NCBI RefSeq assembly: GCF_900176435.1
Contig: NZ_FWYE01000001.1
Span: 310,001 to 374,000, forward strand
Reading direction: 5' to 3'
From: Picrophilus oshimae DSM 9789
GTDB lineage: Archaea; Thermoplasmatota; Thermoplasmata; Thermoplasmatales; Thermoplasmataceae
DNA length: 64,000 bases
Position 1 is the first letter of the stretch. Each line of letters starts with the position of its first letter. The translations under genes were made by a program, and so were the position numbers. Shown piece after piece: positions 27,305-37,065 of the stretch. Under the pieces are notes generated by a model. That model saw only the letters and a list, made by a program, of their open reading frames with translations. It ran no database searches and was not told where the DNA came from.

Positions 27305-28450
27305 ATGGCAAGAATACCAGAGATCGGTCCTTACACAATGTTTCTAAGGAACACAAATGTAAACAGAAGCCAGCCCGTCCTGATTTACAATAATAGATAC
27401 ATAGCATATTACAGGATGCTTTCTTATATAGACAGCATGTCCTATTATTTATCGAATAATCTTGGAATTAATCCAGGCGATCCTGGTATAATAATTGTAA
27501 GGGAGCTGCCGGAATTTATAATATCACTGTTTGCAATGATAAAGGCCGGATTAAGCATTACAATAATTGATCCTGATGATTCTTATCTTTTAATTGATAA
27601 AATAAAGAGTTCAAGGATAACAATTGCATCATATGATGACTATGAGAAACTTTCAGATTTTGGATATTTCATAGTTTCAGATTCACAGTTTTCCGGATTC
27701 AGGGATATGATACTTGGCTCAATAAGAAGGATAAAACACAAGGATACAAAATTTTCGAATGTTATATACTCTGGAAAAGGATCAGAAAACTTTGAAGATG
27801 ATTCAATGATTAAATTTATCAGGAATGGCCATGAGATAAAATTCAATCAGAGGTATATAATTGAAAATGTTTTTAATATTAATTATTCAATGCCAAAGAT
27901 GGAAAACAGGCCGTATATTAAATCCAATGTTCCAGGGTACATACCTGCCGGCTTCATGTTCTCTATAATGATACCAATATCATTCGGTGCAACAATAATA
28001 AATGGAAAAAGCGACAGATCATATGATTTCTCCTTTGAATGCATGGATGGCATGCCATTCTATGGATACAGATATGGATTAAATTATATATACTATTATT
28101 TCAGGGATTCTTCACTAGCAGTTTTCAGGGAAAATTCAAATGTTTTTGATATGTTTGATTATAATATCGAAAACAACCATCTTTCAGTTTATTACAAGGA
28201 TATCACCATTGATCTTGATGATTATTTTTATGATGATTTAAAAATTAGAAGGGGTAATTACATTATAAGATCATGCCGTGAGATATATCCAGATTTTATA
28301 TTAAAAAAGCTTGAGCCATGCAATATAAAACCGGAGATAATAATAAATGGCAATGAGATTGAGATGATTGTGAATAAATACGATTACAAATGCATCGAGG
28401 ATCGTCTTTCTAAATTTGAAATGCCTGATAAAATTAACGTTTATGAGTAA
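27305..28450 (+). CDS. Degenerate ANL-superfamily (adenylating) protein
   Basis: 381 residues. The N-terminal ~100 residues (QPVLIYNNRYIAYYRMLSYIDS... and GIIIVRELPEFIISLFAMIKAGLSITIIDPDDS, quoted in parts) follow the start of acyl-CoA/AMP ligases. After this, the ATP-binding TSGTTGxPK loop, the YGxTE motif and the C-terminal adenylation Lys are all missing, and the protein is about 150 residues short. The frame is intact and codon use is like its neighbours, so it seems maintained as a non-catalytic relative. It lies between nnr and rtcB, with 35- and 18-base gaps. Confidence 0.55.
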   Translation: MARIPEIGPYTMFLRNTNVNRSQPVLIYNNRYIAYYRMLSYIDSMSYYLSNNLGINPGDPGIIIVRELPEFIISLFAMIKAGLSITIIDPDDSYLLIDKIKSSRITIASYDDYEKLSDFGYFIVSDSQFSGFRDMILGSIRRIKHKDTKFSNVIYSGKGSENFEDDSMIKFIRNGHEIKFNQRYIIENVFNINYSMPKMENRPYIKSNVPGYIPAGFMFSIMIPISFGATIINGKSDRSYDFSFECMDGMPFYGYRYGLNYIYYYFRDSSLAVFRENSNVFDMFDYNIENNHLSVYYKDITIDLDDYFYDDLKIRRGNYIIRSCREIYPDFILKKLEPCNIKPEIIINGNEIEMIVNKYDYKCIEDRLSKFEMPDKINVYE

Positions 28451-28468
28451 AGATTGTATAATCATACA

Positions 28469-29881
28469 ATGCAACCAAAAATGATAGACAAAAATAAATA
28501 TGTAATAGAAAGGACAGGCGATATGAAGGTGCCTGCCTATATTTACATAAATGATGAATTGCTATCAAAGATGAATGATGAACCATTAAGGCAGCTCATG
28601 AACGTGGCCTCGCTGCCTGGTATAGTTAAGGCCGCGTACGCAATGCCTGATATACACCTTGGATATGGTTTTCCAATAGGCGGCGTTGCCGCCTTTGATT
28701 ACGATGAGGGCATAGTATCCCCTGGTGGTGTCGGCTATGATATAAATTGTGGTGTGTCATTGATAAAAACAAACATAAGTTATAACGATGCAAAATCAAG
28801 AATAAAAGATTTAATAGATGAGATCTTTAAAAATGTGCCGGCAGGCATAGATTTAAAATCCTCATTTAGGGTTAATAAAAATGATATGACTGATATATTG
28901 TCTGATGGCATAAAATGGGCTGTTTCAAAGGGCTATGGAACGGAAAGGGATATTGAGTCAACAGAGGAAAACGGCAGCATGAATTCAAATCCGGATAAAG
29001 TCTCTGAAAAGGCCATCTCAAGGGGAATAAATGAGGTTGGCAGCCTTGGGGGCGGCAACCATTTTCTGGAGATACAAAAAGTTGACAGGATCTTTGATGA
29101 AAGGACTGCAAGGTATTTTGGAATAGAAAAGGACAATATAATGATCATGGTTCATACAGGTTCCAGAGGACTCGGGCACCAGGTTGCAACCGATTATTTA
29201 ATGGAGCTTAACGAGAAGAGCGATATAAAGGTAAAGGACAGACAGTTAATATCAGCATATACAAAATCAGGTATCGGCGAATCCTATATAATGGCAATGA
29301 ACTCTGCTGCCAACTTTGGCTTTGTGAACAGGCAGATAATATTATATAAAATAAGAAGGGCCTTTGAGAGCGTCTTTAAAAAGGACTTTGAATCTCTTGG
29401 CCTTGATCTTGTTTACAGCCTTGCACATAACATGGCAAAGATAGAGGAGCATAATATAGATAATAAAAGATTGAAACTAATAGTTCATAGAAAGGGTGCA
29501 ACAAGGGCATTCCCTGCAGGATACTCAACAGGAAAATTTAAAAATACTGGACATCCAGTGTTAATACCAGGTGATATGGGAACCGCATCATATGTATTAA
29601 CAGGCAATAAGAACAACATGGAAATGTCCTTTGGAAGCTCATGTCATGGTGCCGGAAGGGCATTAAGCAGGAAAAAGGCCAATGATGCATTCAATCCTGA
29701 TGATGTTTTAAAAAACCTTGGTAATCATGGAATATATGTGAGGGCCGCATCAAGTAAGGTTATAACAGAGGAGGCACCTGGAAGCTACAAGGACATAGAC
29801 GAGGTCATAAAGATTGTTTCAGAGCTTGGTATGTCAAATATAATATCAAGACATGTGCCACTTGGCGTTATGAAGGGATAA
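28469..29881 (+). CDS. rtcB: tRNA-splicing ligase RtcB
   Basis: About 470 residues. RtcB joins RNA 2',3'-cyclic phosphate ends to 5'-hydroxyl ends with GTP and Mn2+. Visible are AMPDIHLGYGFPIGGVAAF, GGVGYDINCGV with the metal-binding Cys, GGGNHFLEIQ, MVHTGSRGLGHQV and the guanylylated His in SSCHGAGRALSRKKA. The frame starts at TTG 28454, but the ATG at 28469 is preferred, and a further ATG at 28481 is possible. No archease gene is adjacent. No intron was found in the three tRNAs here. Confidence 0.94.
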   Translation: MQPKMIDKNKYVIERTGDMKVPAYIYINDELLSKMNDEPLRQLMNVASLPGIVKAAYAMPDIHLGYGFPIGGVAAFDYDEGIVSPGGVGYDINCGVSLIKTNISYNDAKSRIKDLIDEIFKNVPAGIDLKSSFRVNKNDMTDILSDGIKWAVSKGYGTERDIESTEENGSMNSNPDKVSEKAISRGINEVGSLGGGNHFLEIQKVDRIFDERTARYFGIEKDNIMIMVHTGSRGLGHQVATDYLMELNEKSDIKVKDRQLISAYTKSGIGESYIMAMNSAANFGFVNRQIILYKIRRAFESVFKKDFESLGLDLVYSLAHNMAKIEEHNIDNKRLKLIVHRKGATRAFPAGYSTGKFKNTGHPVLIPGDMGTASYVLTGNKNNMEMSFGSSCHGAGRALSRKKANDAFNPDDVLKNLGNHGIYVRAASSKVITEEAPGSYKDIDEVIKIVSELGMSNIISRHVPLGVMKG

Positions 29882-29919
29882 AGAAAGTTTTATATTAAGA
29901 AATTTACTTAACCGTCATA

Positions 29920-31440
29920 ATGAATAAAACACGTAGAGGCATTATAGTAGCAGTTACGCTTTTAATGGTTCTAAGCACATTTGCGTTCGTTTCACAGGCA
30001 GACAGTGGTTCAGCTTTTGTGCCAGCAAATGTTGATCTGTACTGGCATGGTATGGAATTTAACAATTATATTATAAATTCAACGCCTGAAAACGCAACGC
30101 TTGTTGTGCCTCAAAAAAATGTTTATTTTAACGTTTCAAATGCGTATTATCCAGATTATAAAGATGTGGTTTTTGCATGGTACCTTAACGGTGTAAAATT
30201 AAATGAAACATCATATAATATAAGCATCAACTTTTCAAACATGGCCGGCAAAAACATTGTAAATGTATCTGCCAATGGCGCAAATACAACATTCATTGTA
30301 TATGTAATACCATCAAATATAAGGCCAAGCCTATCATATAAGGTTTACCAGAATTCACATGAAATATCATTAAGCAATGGTAAATACTATGTTAAACAGA
30401 ATGAGCCTGTTAATATAAATGCATCAGGCCATCTAAAATATGATAACATAAATGTTCCAGTGTTTTATAAATGGTATGTAAACAGTACATTAAAGATATC
30501 ACAGTATTTAAATTACACATTCAAAAATGCATTTAAGAACTATACAGTTTATTTAAATGGAACGTCTGAAACAGGGAACTATAAAAACATATCAATAACG
30601 TTCTATGTAAATGATACAACGGCACCAAGAACCATCTTTAATATATATTACCAGAACGGGACAAAAACAAACCTGTTACCCTACGATGAATACATTATAT
30701 TATCAGGAAACAAATCATATGATAGATACTTTGGCCATGATTTAAGGTATCGCTGGTCATTCCTTTATAAAAGCAACGGCACAGTGCTGCCCTCAAGTCT
30801 ATACAATATAAAGTCCGGAAATTTAACATCGCAATATCTTATAGTAAAGTTCATGACATTATCTCCATTAAATATATCTTTAAAGACAACGAACCCATTA
30901 AATTTATCCTCTTATTATAATGAAAGTTATACGCCATATGTATCTGAACCATACCTTGTTGTTCAGAGCATATACATACCAAGGGAGCTTGCCGAGGGCG
31001 TTACAGGAACAATATACGTAAACGTAACAAACAGGGGCAGTTCAACAGCATCATCTTTTACTCTTGAGGCTGTTCTTGATGGAAAAACGTATTATCATTT
31101 CTATTCATTATCAATAGCACCTGGTGCATATGCAAACGTCTCATTTAAGATAAAGCCACCACAGGCAGGTTCACCATTAATACAGTTTAAGGCATTAAAC
31201 AAGAATGAACCTGCAAGTCTTGAAAGCCTTGGCGCACTTACAACCAGAATACATGTAAAAACAGATCCTTATTATATATACATAGCAACAGGCGCTGTTG
31301 TTCTTGCCTTGTTTGTAATAGGTATAGTTTTATATGAAATAGACAGGAGATCAAGGGTTGAGCTGCCTGCAAGGAGCGATAAAAACGTTAACAAAAGCCC
31401 GACAAGAGGCGTAACAAGATCATCAAAACAGAGAAGATAA
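29920..31440 (+). CDS. Secreted/surface protein with signal peptide and C-terminal anchor
   Basis: 506 residues: an N-terminal signal peptide (about 1-28), a long Asn/Ser/Thr/Tyr-rich ectodomain with many N-glycosylation sequons (NVS, NTT, NGT), PKD-like beta repeats (about 60-330), a CARDB-like domain (about 345-430, EGVTGTIYVNVTNRGSSTASSF), then one membrane helix (about 451-475) and a basic cytoplasmic tail. Probably displayed on the cell surface. No catalytic residues were recognised. Confidence 0.75.
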   Translation: MNKTRRGIIVAVTLLMVLSTFAFVSQADSGSAFVPANVDLYWHGMEFNNYIINSTPENATLVVPQKNVYFNVSNAYYPDYKDVVFAWYLNGVKLNETSYNISINFSNMAGKNIVNVSANGANTTFIVYVIPSNIRPSLSYKVYQNSHEISLSNGKYYVKQNEPVNINASGHLKYDNINVPVFYKWYVNSTLKISQYLNYTFKNAFKNYTVYLNGTSETGNYKNISITFYVNDTTAPRTIFNIYYQNGTKTNLLPYDEYIILSGNKSYDRYFGHDLRYRWSFLYKSNGTVLPSSLYNIKSGNLTSQYLIVKFMTLSPLNISLKTTNPLNLSSYYNESYTPYVSEPYLVVQSIYIPRELAEGVTGTIYVNVTNRGSSTASSFTLEAVLDGKTYYHFYSLSIAPGAYANVSFKIKPPQAGSPLIQFKALNKNEPASLESLGALTTRIHVKTDPYYIYIATGAVVLALFVIGIVLYEIDRRSRVELPARSDKNVNKSPTRGVTRSSKQRR

Positions 31441-31451
31441 ATTTTATAAAT

Positions 31452-33080
31452 TTATATTTCATCAAGGAGTTTTATTCCAACAAGAGGTGCAGCATCCTCC
31501 ATTATTTTTATAAATATTTTAATGATCTTTGATCTCTTGTATATTTGATCAGAGCCTATAACAGGACATTTCATGTAAAAATCGTTGAAGGATTTTACCA
31601 GTAGTAAAAGATAGTTTGCAATGATGTCAGGCCTTAGATTTTCAAATGCAGACTTTAAATAGTATGGATACAGGAACATATCTTTTATTAATGATCTCTC
31701 ATAATCGTTAAAATCATTCAATTCCCCTGTATTATTTTCGCTTATCTTCCTGATGATGCTCTTTGCCCTTGCGTATGCGTACATAATATATGGCGCTGAA
31801 TCCCCCTCAAAGTTAAGGGCCTCGCTCCACCTAAAGGTCATCGGCTTGTTCTGGTTAACCTTTGATATGTTAAATCTTATCGATGATGATGCTATCGCAA
31901 CGGCAATCTCCCTGGCCTTTTCCTCGCTGTATTCAGGCCTCTTTTCCTTTACAATCTTTATTGATTCATCAACGGTTTTATTGTAAAGTTCATCAAGGGT
32001 TACAATGTTTCCCTTCCTTGTTGACATCTTTCCTGATTCCAGTGATATAAAATCATAGAAAACGAACCTTAAGTTTGCATTGAAATCAAGGAGATCTTTA
32101 AGCACGTATTCAAGATTCCTTGCATGCTCCTTATGGTCCTCGCCAAGCACATCAATTATAAAATCATAGTCGCCGGCCTTGTATAGATGGTACGCTATGT
32201 CACGTACAAAGTAGAGCGATGTGCCATCACTCCTTGTTAAATATATCTTTCTGCCGTTGTACTCTATGTATTTTGCATCGCCATCGTTTTTTATGCTGTT
32301 CTCAAGCATGGACATGACCCTTGATGTGCTGCCATTTATGATAAATGACGATTCCCAGACATAGCTCATTATGTTCACATCAATTTTTTTCAGTGATTCC
32401 ATTATTGATGAAAGTACTATGCCTGCAATATTTTGTATTTTCTTTATTGTTTCTGTATCACCCTTTTCATAGAGCCTTGAAAGCTCAGAGACCTCATTTT
32501 CTATTGATTCATCAATATTATTGTATATCTTTTGATATCCGTCAAGCAGGTTTTCAACTGTTGGTTCCTCATTTTTATGGAATTTTTCATAACCAATATA
32601 AAGGTATAATACCTGCTTGCCAGAGTCGTTTACATAATACTGCGTCATGACGCGCATGCCGATTCTTTCGATGATCCTTGCTATTGAATCTCCTATTATT
32701 GAGTTTCTCGTCCTACCTATGTGTATTGGCCCTGTAGGATTTGCACTGGTATGCTCAACCAGTGCCTTTTCAGCATCCTGGAATACATCCGGATAGGTAC
32801 CAAGCCTGTCAAATGCATCTAAAAGTATATCAAACATTAGTCTTGTCTTTAACCATATATTAAGATATCTTCCATTTATTTCAAATCTTTCAATGTATGC
32901 CTCTTTTTTTAATATATTATAAATATTATTTTTTATAACATCAGGATCATCTTTTATTTTGAAAAGCCTTATTGATATATCGCCATGCTCTGTGTTTATC
33001 TCCGCGTCCTTATCCTCAATTTTATAAACACTGTTTAATTTTGTTATTAATTGCCTTTTATAATCGTCAAAAAGCAGCAT
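31452..33080 (-). CDS. argS: Arginyl-tRNA synthetase
   Basis: 542-residue class I synthetase. The HIGH motif is HIGR in SANPTGPIHIGRTRNS, and the KMSKS equivalent is KMSTRKG. The N-terminal Add1-like domain (1-100) and the DALR anticodon-binding domain at the C-terminus (APYIMYAYARAKSI onwards) are present. Charges tRNA-Arg. Lies 34 bases downstream of aroA on the same strand and may be read with the aro operon. Confidence 0.95.
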   Translation of the reverse strand: MLLFDDYKRQLITKLNSVYKIEDKDAEINTEHGDISIRLFKIKDDPDVIKNNIYNILKKEAYIERFEINGRYLNIWLKTRLMFDILLDAFDRLGTYPDVFQDAEKALVEHTSANPTGPIHIGRTRNSIIGDSIARIIERIGMRVMTQYYVNDSGKQVLYLYIGYEKFHKNEEPTVENLLDGYQKIYNNIDESIENEVSELSRLYEKGDTETIKKIQNIAGIVLSSIMESLKKIDVNIMSYVWESSFIINGSTSRVMSMLENSIKNDGDAKYIEYNGRKIYLTRSDGTSLYFVRDIAYHLYKAGDYDFIIDVLGEDHKEHARNLEYVLKDLLDFNANLRFVFYDFISLESGKMSTRKGNIVTLDELYNKTVDESIKIVKEKRPEYSEEKAREIAVAIASSSIRFNISKVNQNKPMTFRWSEALNFEGDSAPYIMYAYARAKSIIRKISENNTGELNDFNDYERSLIKDMFLYPYYLKSAFENLRPDIIANYLLLLVKSFNDFYMKCPVIGSDQIYKRSKIIKIFIKIMEDAAPLVGIKLLDEI

Positions 33081-33114
33081 GATGGTTGATACATTTAATA
33101 TAATTATATTTTTT

Positions 33115-34350
33115 CTATTTCAGAATATAATATCCAAGATTTGAGAGGTCATTTAAAAACCCGGGGTAGCTCTTGCTTATATTCTCTATGTTTTCATATA
33201 AAATATCGCCAGATGAGATTAAACCTGCTATTATTGATGACATGATCATTCTGTGATCTGAAAATGAGATCCTTTCAGGTAATGATATTTTACCCCTTCT
33301 TATTACCATTTCATTATCGTTTTTTTCTATTAATGCCCCGAAGGACCTTGCCATGGAAATTATGTTTTCCTCACGGTTCGACTCCTTTATCTCAAGCCTT
33401 CTGTAATTTAGTATATGCACCGCAATGTCAGAGAATATTCCTATTATTGAAAGTGGTGGTGCAAGATCCGGGTTTTTAGCCACATCAATGTATAAATCAC
33501 CAAGAAAACCTGTTTTATGCACAACAATTTTATTATTGTATATATCTATCTTCCTCTCTGAAATGCCGTTTATTATATTTATAATTGCTGCATCAGGCTG
33601 GCATGAATCAGATTTTAAATTTTTTATTTCTATATCGCCCTTGAACAATCCAAGGACAATCCAGAATGCCGCAGATGAGTAATCACCCTCTATGCATATT
33701 TTATTGCCTTTCATCAATGTTTTACCAAATTCAAAAAATCCATTTGAGTTATAAACAGAGATGCCAAAATCATTCAGTGTTTTAATGGTTATTTTTATGT
33801 AATCATTTGAAACGATGTTTAATGCTTTTAAACTGCCTGATGTTAATGAATGGTACATCATCATCGATGAGACAAACTGTGAGCTCCTGCCCCCATCTAT
33901 AATTGAATCTGAAGGAATGGAATTTGATGCGTCGATCATTATTCCGTTGCCTAGATTATTAAATACTACGTTTTTTTCTGATAATGTTTTTATTAAATCA
34001 TCAAGTGGCCTTTTTAATAATGATGCTTCCTCATGTATAAATGTTTTACATCTCCTTGCGGCAAGCAGGCCGGTGACAAGCCTTAATGATGTGCCGGACT
34101 CGCCTGCATTTATCTCATCCGGGCATCTAAAATCAGGTTTTATTGTTAAAGAGTCATTAAACTCAATGTCCGCACCACAGGCCCTTGCGATTTCCAGTGC
34201 AATCCTTTCATCGTCAGAGAATGATACGTTCTTCAATGTCACAGGAATATTTGAAAATGCAGAGTATAATATATACCTCTGTGAAAAGCTCTTTGAGGAT
34301 GGTGCATTAATTACACCTGGCCTGAATTCACCTGATATTCTTACATTCAT
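33115..34350 (-). CDS. aroA: 3-phosphoshikimate 1-carboxyvinyltransferase (EPSP synthase)
   Basis: 411 residues. Transfers enolpyruvate from PEP to shikimate-3-phosphate. N-terminal PSSKSFSQRYIL binds phosphate, NAGESGTSLRLVTGL is the PEP-site loop, and DGGRSSQFVSSMMM and EGDYSSAAFW follow. Last aro gene in the chain aroB-aroE-aroK-aroA. Its start overlaps the aroK end by 23 bases. Confidence 0.94.
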   Translation of the reverse strand: MNVRISGEFRPGVINAPSSKSFSQRYILYSAFSNIPVTLKNVSFSDDERIALEIARACGADIEFNDSLTIKPDFRCPDEINAGESGTSLRLVTGLLAARRCKTFIHEEASLLKRPLDDLIKTLSEKNVVFNNLGNGIMIDASNSIPSDSIIDGGRSSQFVSSMMMYHSLTSGSLKALNIVSNDYIKITIKTLNDFGISVYNSNGFFEFGKTLMKGNKICIEGDYSSAAFWIVLGLFKGDIEIKNLKSDSCQPDAAIINIINGISERKIDIYNNKIVVHKTGFLGDLYIDVAKNPDLAPPLSIIGIFSDIAVHILNYRRLEIKESNREENIISMARSFGALIEKNDNEMVIRRGKISLPERISFSDHRMIMSSIIAGLISSGDILYENIENISKSYPGFLNDLSNLGYYILK

Positions 34351-35176
34351 ATGTTATTCCCCTGTTTGATGGATGTGTTTTTATAATATTATAATTAAAA
34401 TTGAAATCATCTATTGCCCTCTTTCTTAGCATGTTGTTATTAAATATCGCATAGACTGCAGGCCCCTTTCCAGACTGGGATGAATATGATGCACCCTTAT
34501 TTAGAAAATAGGATATTAAATCATAATCTGAGCCAAATATTGATGAATAAAGGTTTCCATTCATCTCCATGGCATCAAATATCATGCCATGTTTTATCAA
34601 ATTTTCTATTGCATCGGCCTTCCTTGATAAATTTTTAAGGCCTTCAGGATCGATATTAACCGTCTGCCTGCCACGCATGGAATATGCTATGACAATGGGC
34701 ACATAATCAATATGATACTTTTTTATTATTCTCATGTTTTTATTATCGGTATGGCAGAAGCCCCCATAGTAAACGGAGCATAGATCATCAAGGGCCCCGG
34801 TTATGGACGTTTTATTGTATATTGAGGCTTTTGCAGCAAACCTTAAGATATCGATCTCATTTAATTTTATGTTCTCAATCTTTAATATTCCGAAAACCAC
34901 AGATAATGTCATTGCACTGCTGCTTTTTAAACCATTTGCCTGTGGTATCCTGCTTTTTATTTGTATTGTAAAATTATCATTTATATCAAATCTTCTCTTT
35001 ATAAATTCCACGGTTTTCTGAACCGATTCATTTGGAAATAAATCATAACCTGATTTCTTTATTTTAATGCTCATTGGCAGGTCTATGGAAAATGCTGCCC
35101 CGTGACCGTTTGCAAATGCTGACAGTACCGACAAACCACCGTTTGCAGTTATCTTTATGTTATTCATTGATATCAC
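34328..35176 (-). CDS. aroK: Shikimate kinase, archaeal GHMP type
   Basis: 282 residues of the GHMP kinase family, the archaeal non-homologous replacement for bacterial AroK. The ATP-binding IPQANGLKSSSAMTLSVVFG motif (about 100-120), the N-terminal GHGAAFSIDLP segment and the C-terminal SGKGPAVYAIF are visible. Phosphorylates shikimate. Overlaps aroE (17 bases) and aroA (23 bases), so translation is coupled. Confidence 0.92.
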   Translation of the reverse strand: MISMNNIKITANGGLSVLSAFANGHGAAFSIDLPMSIKIKKSGYDLFPNESVQKTVEFIKRRFDINDNFTIQIKSRIPQANGLKSSSAMTLSVVFGILKIENIKLNEIDILRFAAKASIYNKTSITGALDDLCSVYYGGFCHTDNKNMRIIKKYHIDYVPIVIAYSMRGRQTVNIDPEGLKNLSRKADAIENLIKHGMIFDAMEMNGNLYSSIFGSDYDLISYFLNKGASYSSQSGKGPAVYAIFNNNMLRKRAIDDFNFNYNIIKTHPSNRGITYECKNIR

Positions 35177-35960
35177 TTAAGGCTTTTAGAACATATAACT
35201 TAAAATCATTATAATCAAGATCTATATTAAATATTAACCTCAAAGTTTCAACACCCTGGCCTGTGAACAGATCAACGCCGTTCACCGCCCGACCACCATT
35301 TGATTCCACAATGCTTAGGAATCTTGTCCTTACAGGATTGTAAACTACGTCTATGCCAGTGACCTTTTTTATTATATTATCAGGGAATGCAATGGAATTA
35401 TCAGGATAGGTTCCCAGAGGTGTGCAGTTTATAAGTATATCATAATCATCCTTTACATTATTATAATTATAAACATTTATATTTTCAGGTATCCATGGCT
35501 TTCTTCCTGATCTGGATAAGAATGATACATCAGCGTTAACATTTTTGTCTTTTATTGCATTGAAAACCGTTCTGGCGATACCACCGGTTCCTGAGATTAG
35601 GATTCTTTTGTTTTTTAATTCAATATTATTTTCATCCATTGTTTTAATAAAGCCAGCGTAATCAGAATTATATCCATAGAGTCTGTTATCAAGAACCCTT
35701 ACAAGGTTAACTGATCCTGTTTTCAAAGATATTGAATCCACGCTGTTTGTATATTTAATAATATCATTTTTATATGGTGCCGTGACGTTGAAACCTGCCA
35801 TGTTTTCCGCTGCATATTTACAGAAGATGCCCAGGTTTTCTTTTATTATATCAAAGGACATGTATATGGCATCCATTTTAAGATCTTTAAAGATCCTGTT
35901 GTATACAAGCTGGCCTATTGAATGTGTTACAGGCCTGCCTATAAGACCAGAGATTATCAT
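35160..35960 (-). CDS. aroE: Shikimate dehydrogenase
   Basis: 266 residues. Reduces 3-dehydroshikimate with NADPH. IGRPVTHSIGQLVYN and FNVTAPYKNDII carry the substrate-binding residues and catalytic Lys, GYNSDYAGF follows, and ILISGTGGIARTV is the dinucleotide loop. The ATGA overlap with aroB and the overlap with aroK show tight coupling. Confidence 0.94.
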   Translation of the reverse strand: MIISGLIGRPVTHSIGQLVYNRIFKDLKMDAIYMSFDIIKENLGIFCKYAAENMAGFNVTAPYKNDIIKYTNSVDSISLKTGSVNLVRVLDNRLYGYNSDYAGFIKTMDENNIELKNKRILISGTGGIARTVFNAIKDKNVNADVSFLSRSGRKPWIPENINVYNYNNVKDDYDILINCTPLGTYPDNSIAFPDNIIKKVTGIDVVYNPVRTRFLSIVESNGGRAVNGVDLFTGQGVETLRLIFNIDLDYNDFKLYVLKALSDINE

Positions 35961-36973
35961 GGCATCCCACCGAGGATCCTTAACATTTCCTCAGGACTTA
36001 AGGCCTCTATTTTATATCTTCCTATGCCGTTAACCGCAACGATATTTATATATCCTGATTCGGATTTTTTATCATTTTTTATGTACTCTAAAAGCCTGTT
36101 GATATCAACTGACCTGAAATCAATGATTTTAAAGCCGAGCCTCTTTATTATAGATCTTATTTCATTTGATATATCAGCGTTTCCAAGGCATTTTGATATA
36201 TATGCCTCTATTATCATGCCATTTGCAACGGCCTCACCATGTGATATATTATTATTAAAATATGATTCCAGTGCATGACCTATGGTATGTCCAAAATTAA
36301 GAACGTACCTTAAATGTTTTTTATCATGGAAATCTTTTGAAACGATGCTTAACTTTGCATTTATGCTCAGTGTTATTATTCTCTCAATGTTTTCTATAAT
36401 GTAATCAGGATCGTTGTTTATAATATTAAAGAGCTCTGGTTCTATGGTTATTCCCATCTTCAATGACTCTGCAAGGCCATCCATCATCAACTTTTTATCA
36501 TCTATAAATGATATATCATCGATTATAAGTTTCGGATTGTAAAATGTTCCGATTAGATTCTTTATGTTCATATAATTTATGCCGTTTTTCCCGCCGATTG
36601 AGCTGTCCACCTGTGCAAGCAGGGTTGTTGGTACCGCTATTAAGCCCATGCCACGCTTGTAAATGGATGCGGCAAACCCTGAAAGATCGCCTGTTGTACC
36701 ACCACCTATGTAAATAATTGAATCCCCACGCTCAACCCTTTTATTTAAAAGCTCATTTATTATTAATGTTAAATATTCCATGCTCTTGGCCCTCTCGCCA
36801 TCATCGATTATGATCCTATTTTTTATAAATGATAGATCGTACTTTTTGTAAACGTTTCTGCTTATTATTGAAATATTTCCACCGGAATTTAATTCACATG
36901 CAAAATCCTTTAATATGTTTTTACCGGTAACAATTCTTATAACATCGTTACCGAGTTTGTATTTCAAATCCAT
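35957..36973 (-). CDS. aroB: 3-dehydroquinate synthase
   Basis: 338 residues. Cyclises DAHP to 3-dehydroquinate with NAD+ and a divalent metal. YIGGGTTGDLSGFAASIYKRG, AVPTTLLAQVDSSIGGKNG and the metal-binding His in NFGHTIGHALES are present. It is the first gene of the aro cluster. Using AroB implies the DAHP route rather than the archaeal AroA'/AroB' alternative. The DAHP synthase gene is not in the window. Confidence 0.94.
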   Translation of the reverse strand: MDLKYKLGNDVIRIVTGKNILKDFACELNSGGNISIISRNVYKKYDLSFIKNRIIIDDGERAKSMEYLTLIINELLNKRVERGDSIIYIGGGTTGDLSGFAASIYKRGMGLIAVPTTLLAQVDSSIGGKNGINYMNIKNLIGTFYNPKLIIDDISFIDDKKLMMDGLAESLKMGITIEPELFNIINNDPDYIIENIERIITLSINAKLSIVSKDFHDKKHLRYVLNFGHTIGHALESYFNNNISHGEAVANGMIIEAYISKCLGNADISNEIRSIIKRLGFKIIDFRSVDINRLLEYIKNDKKSESGYINIVAVNGIGRYKIEALSPEEMLRILGGMP

Positions 36974-37065
36974 GCATGGCTAATGAATAATAACTTAAAA
37001 AGCTTATATTAAAAATGATATTTGATTAAAATAGATATATTAGAATAAGATCACATAAAAGTTAA

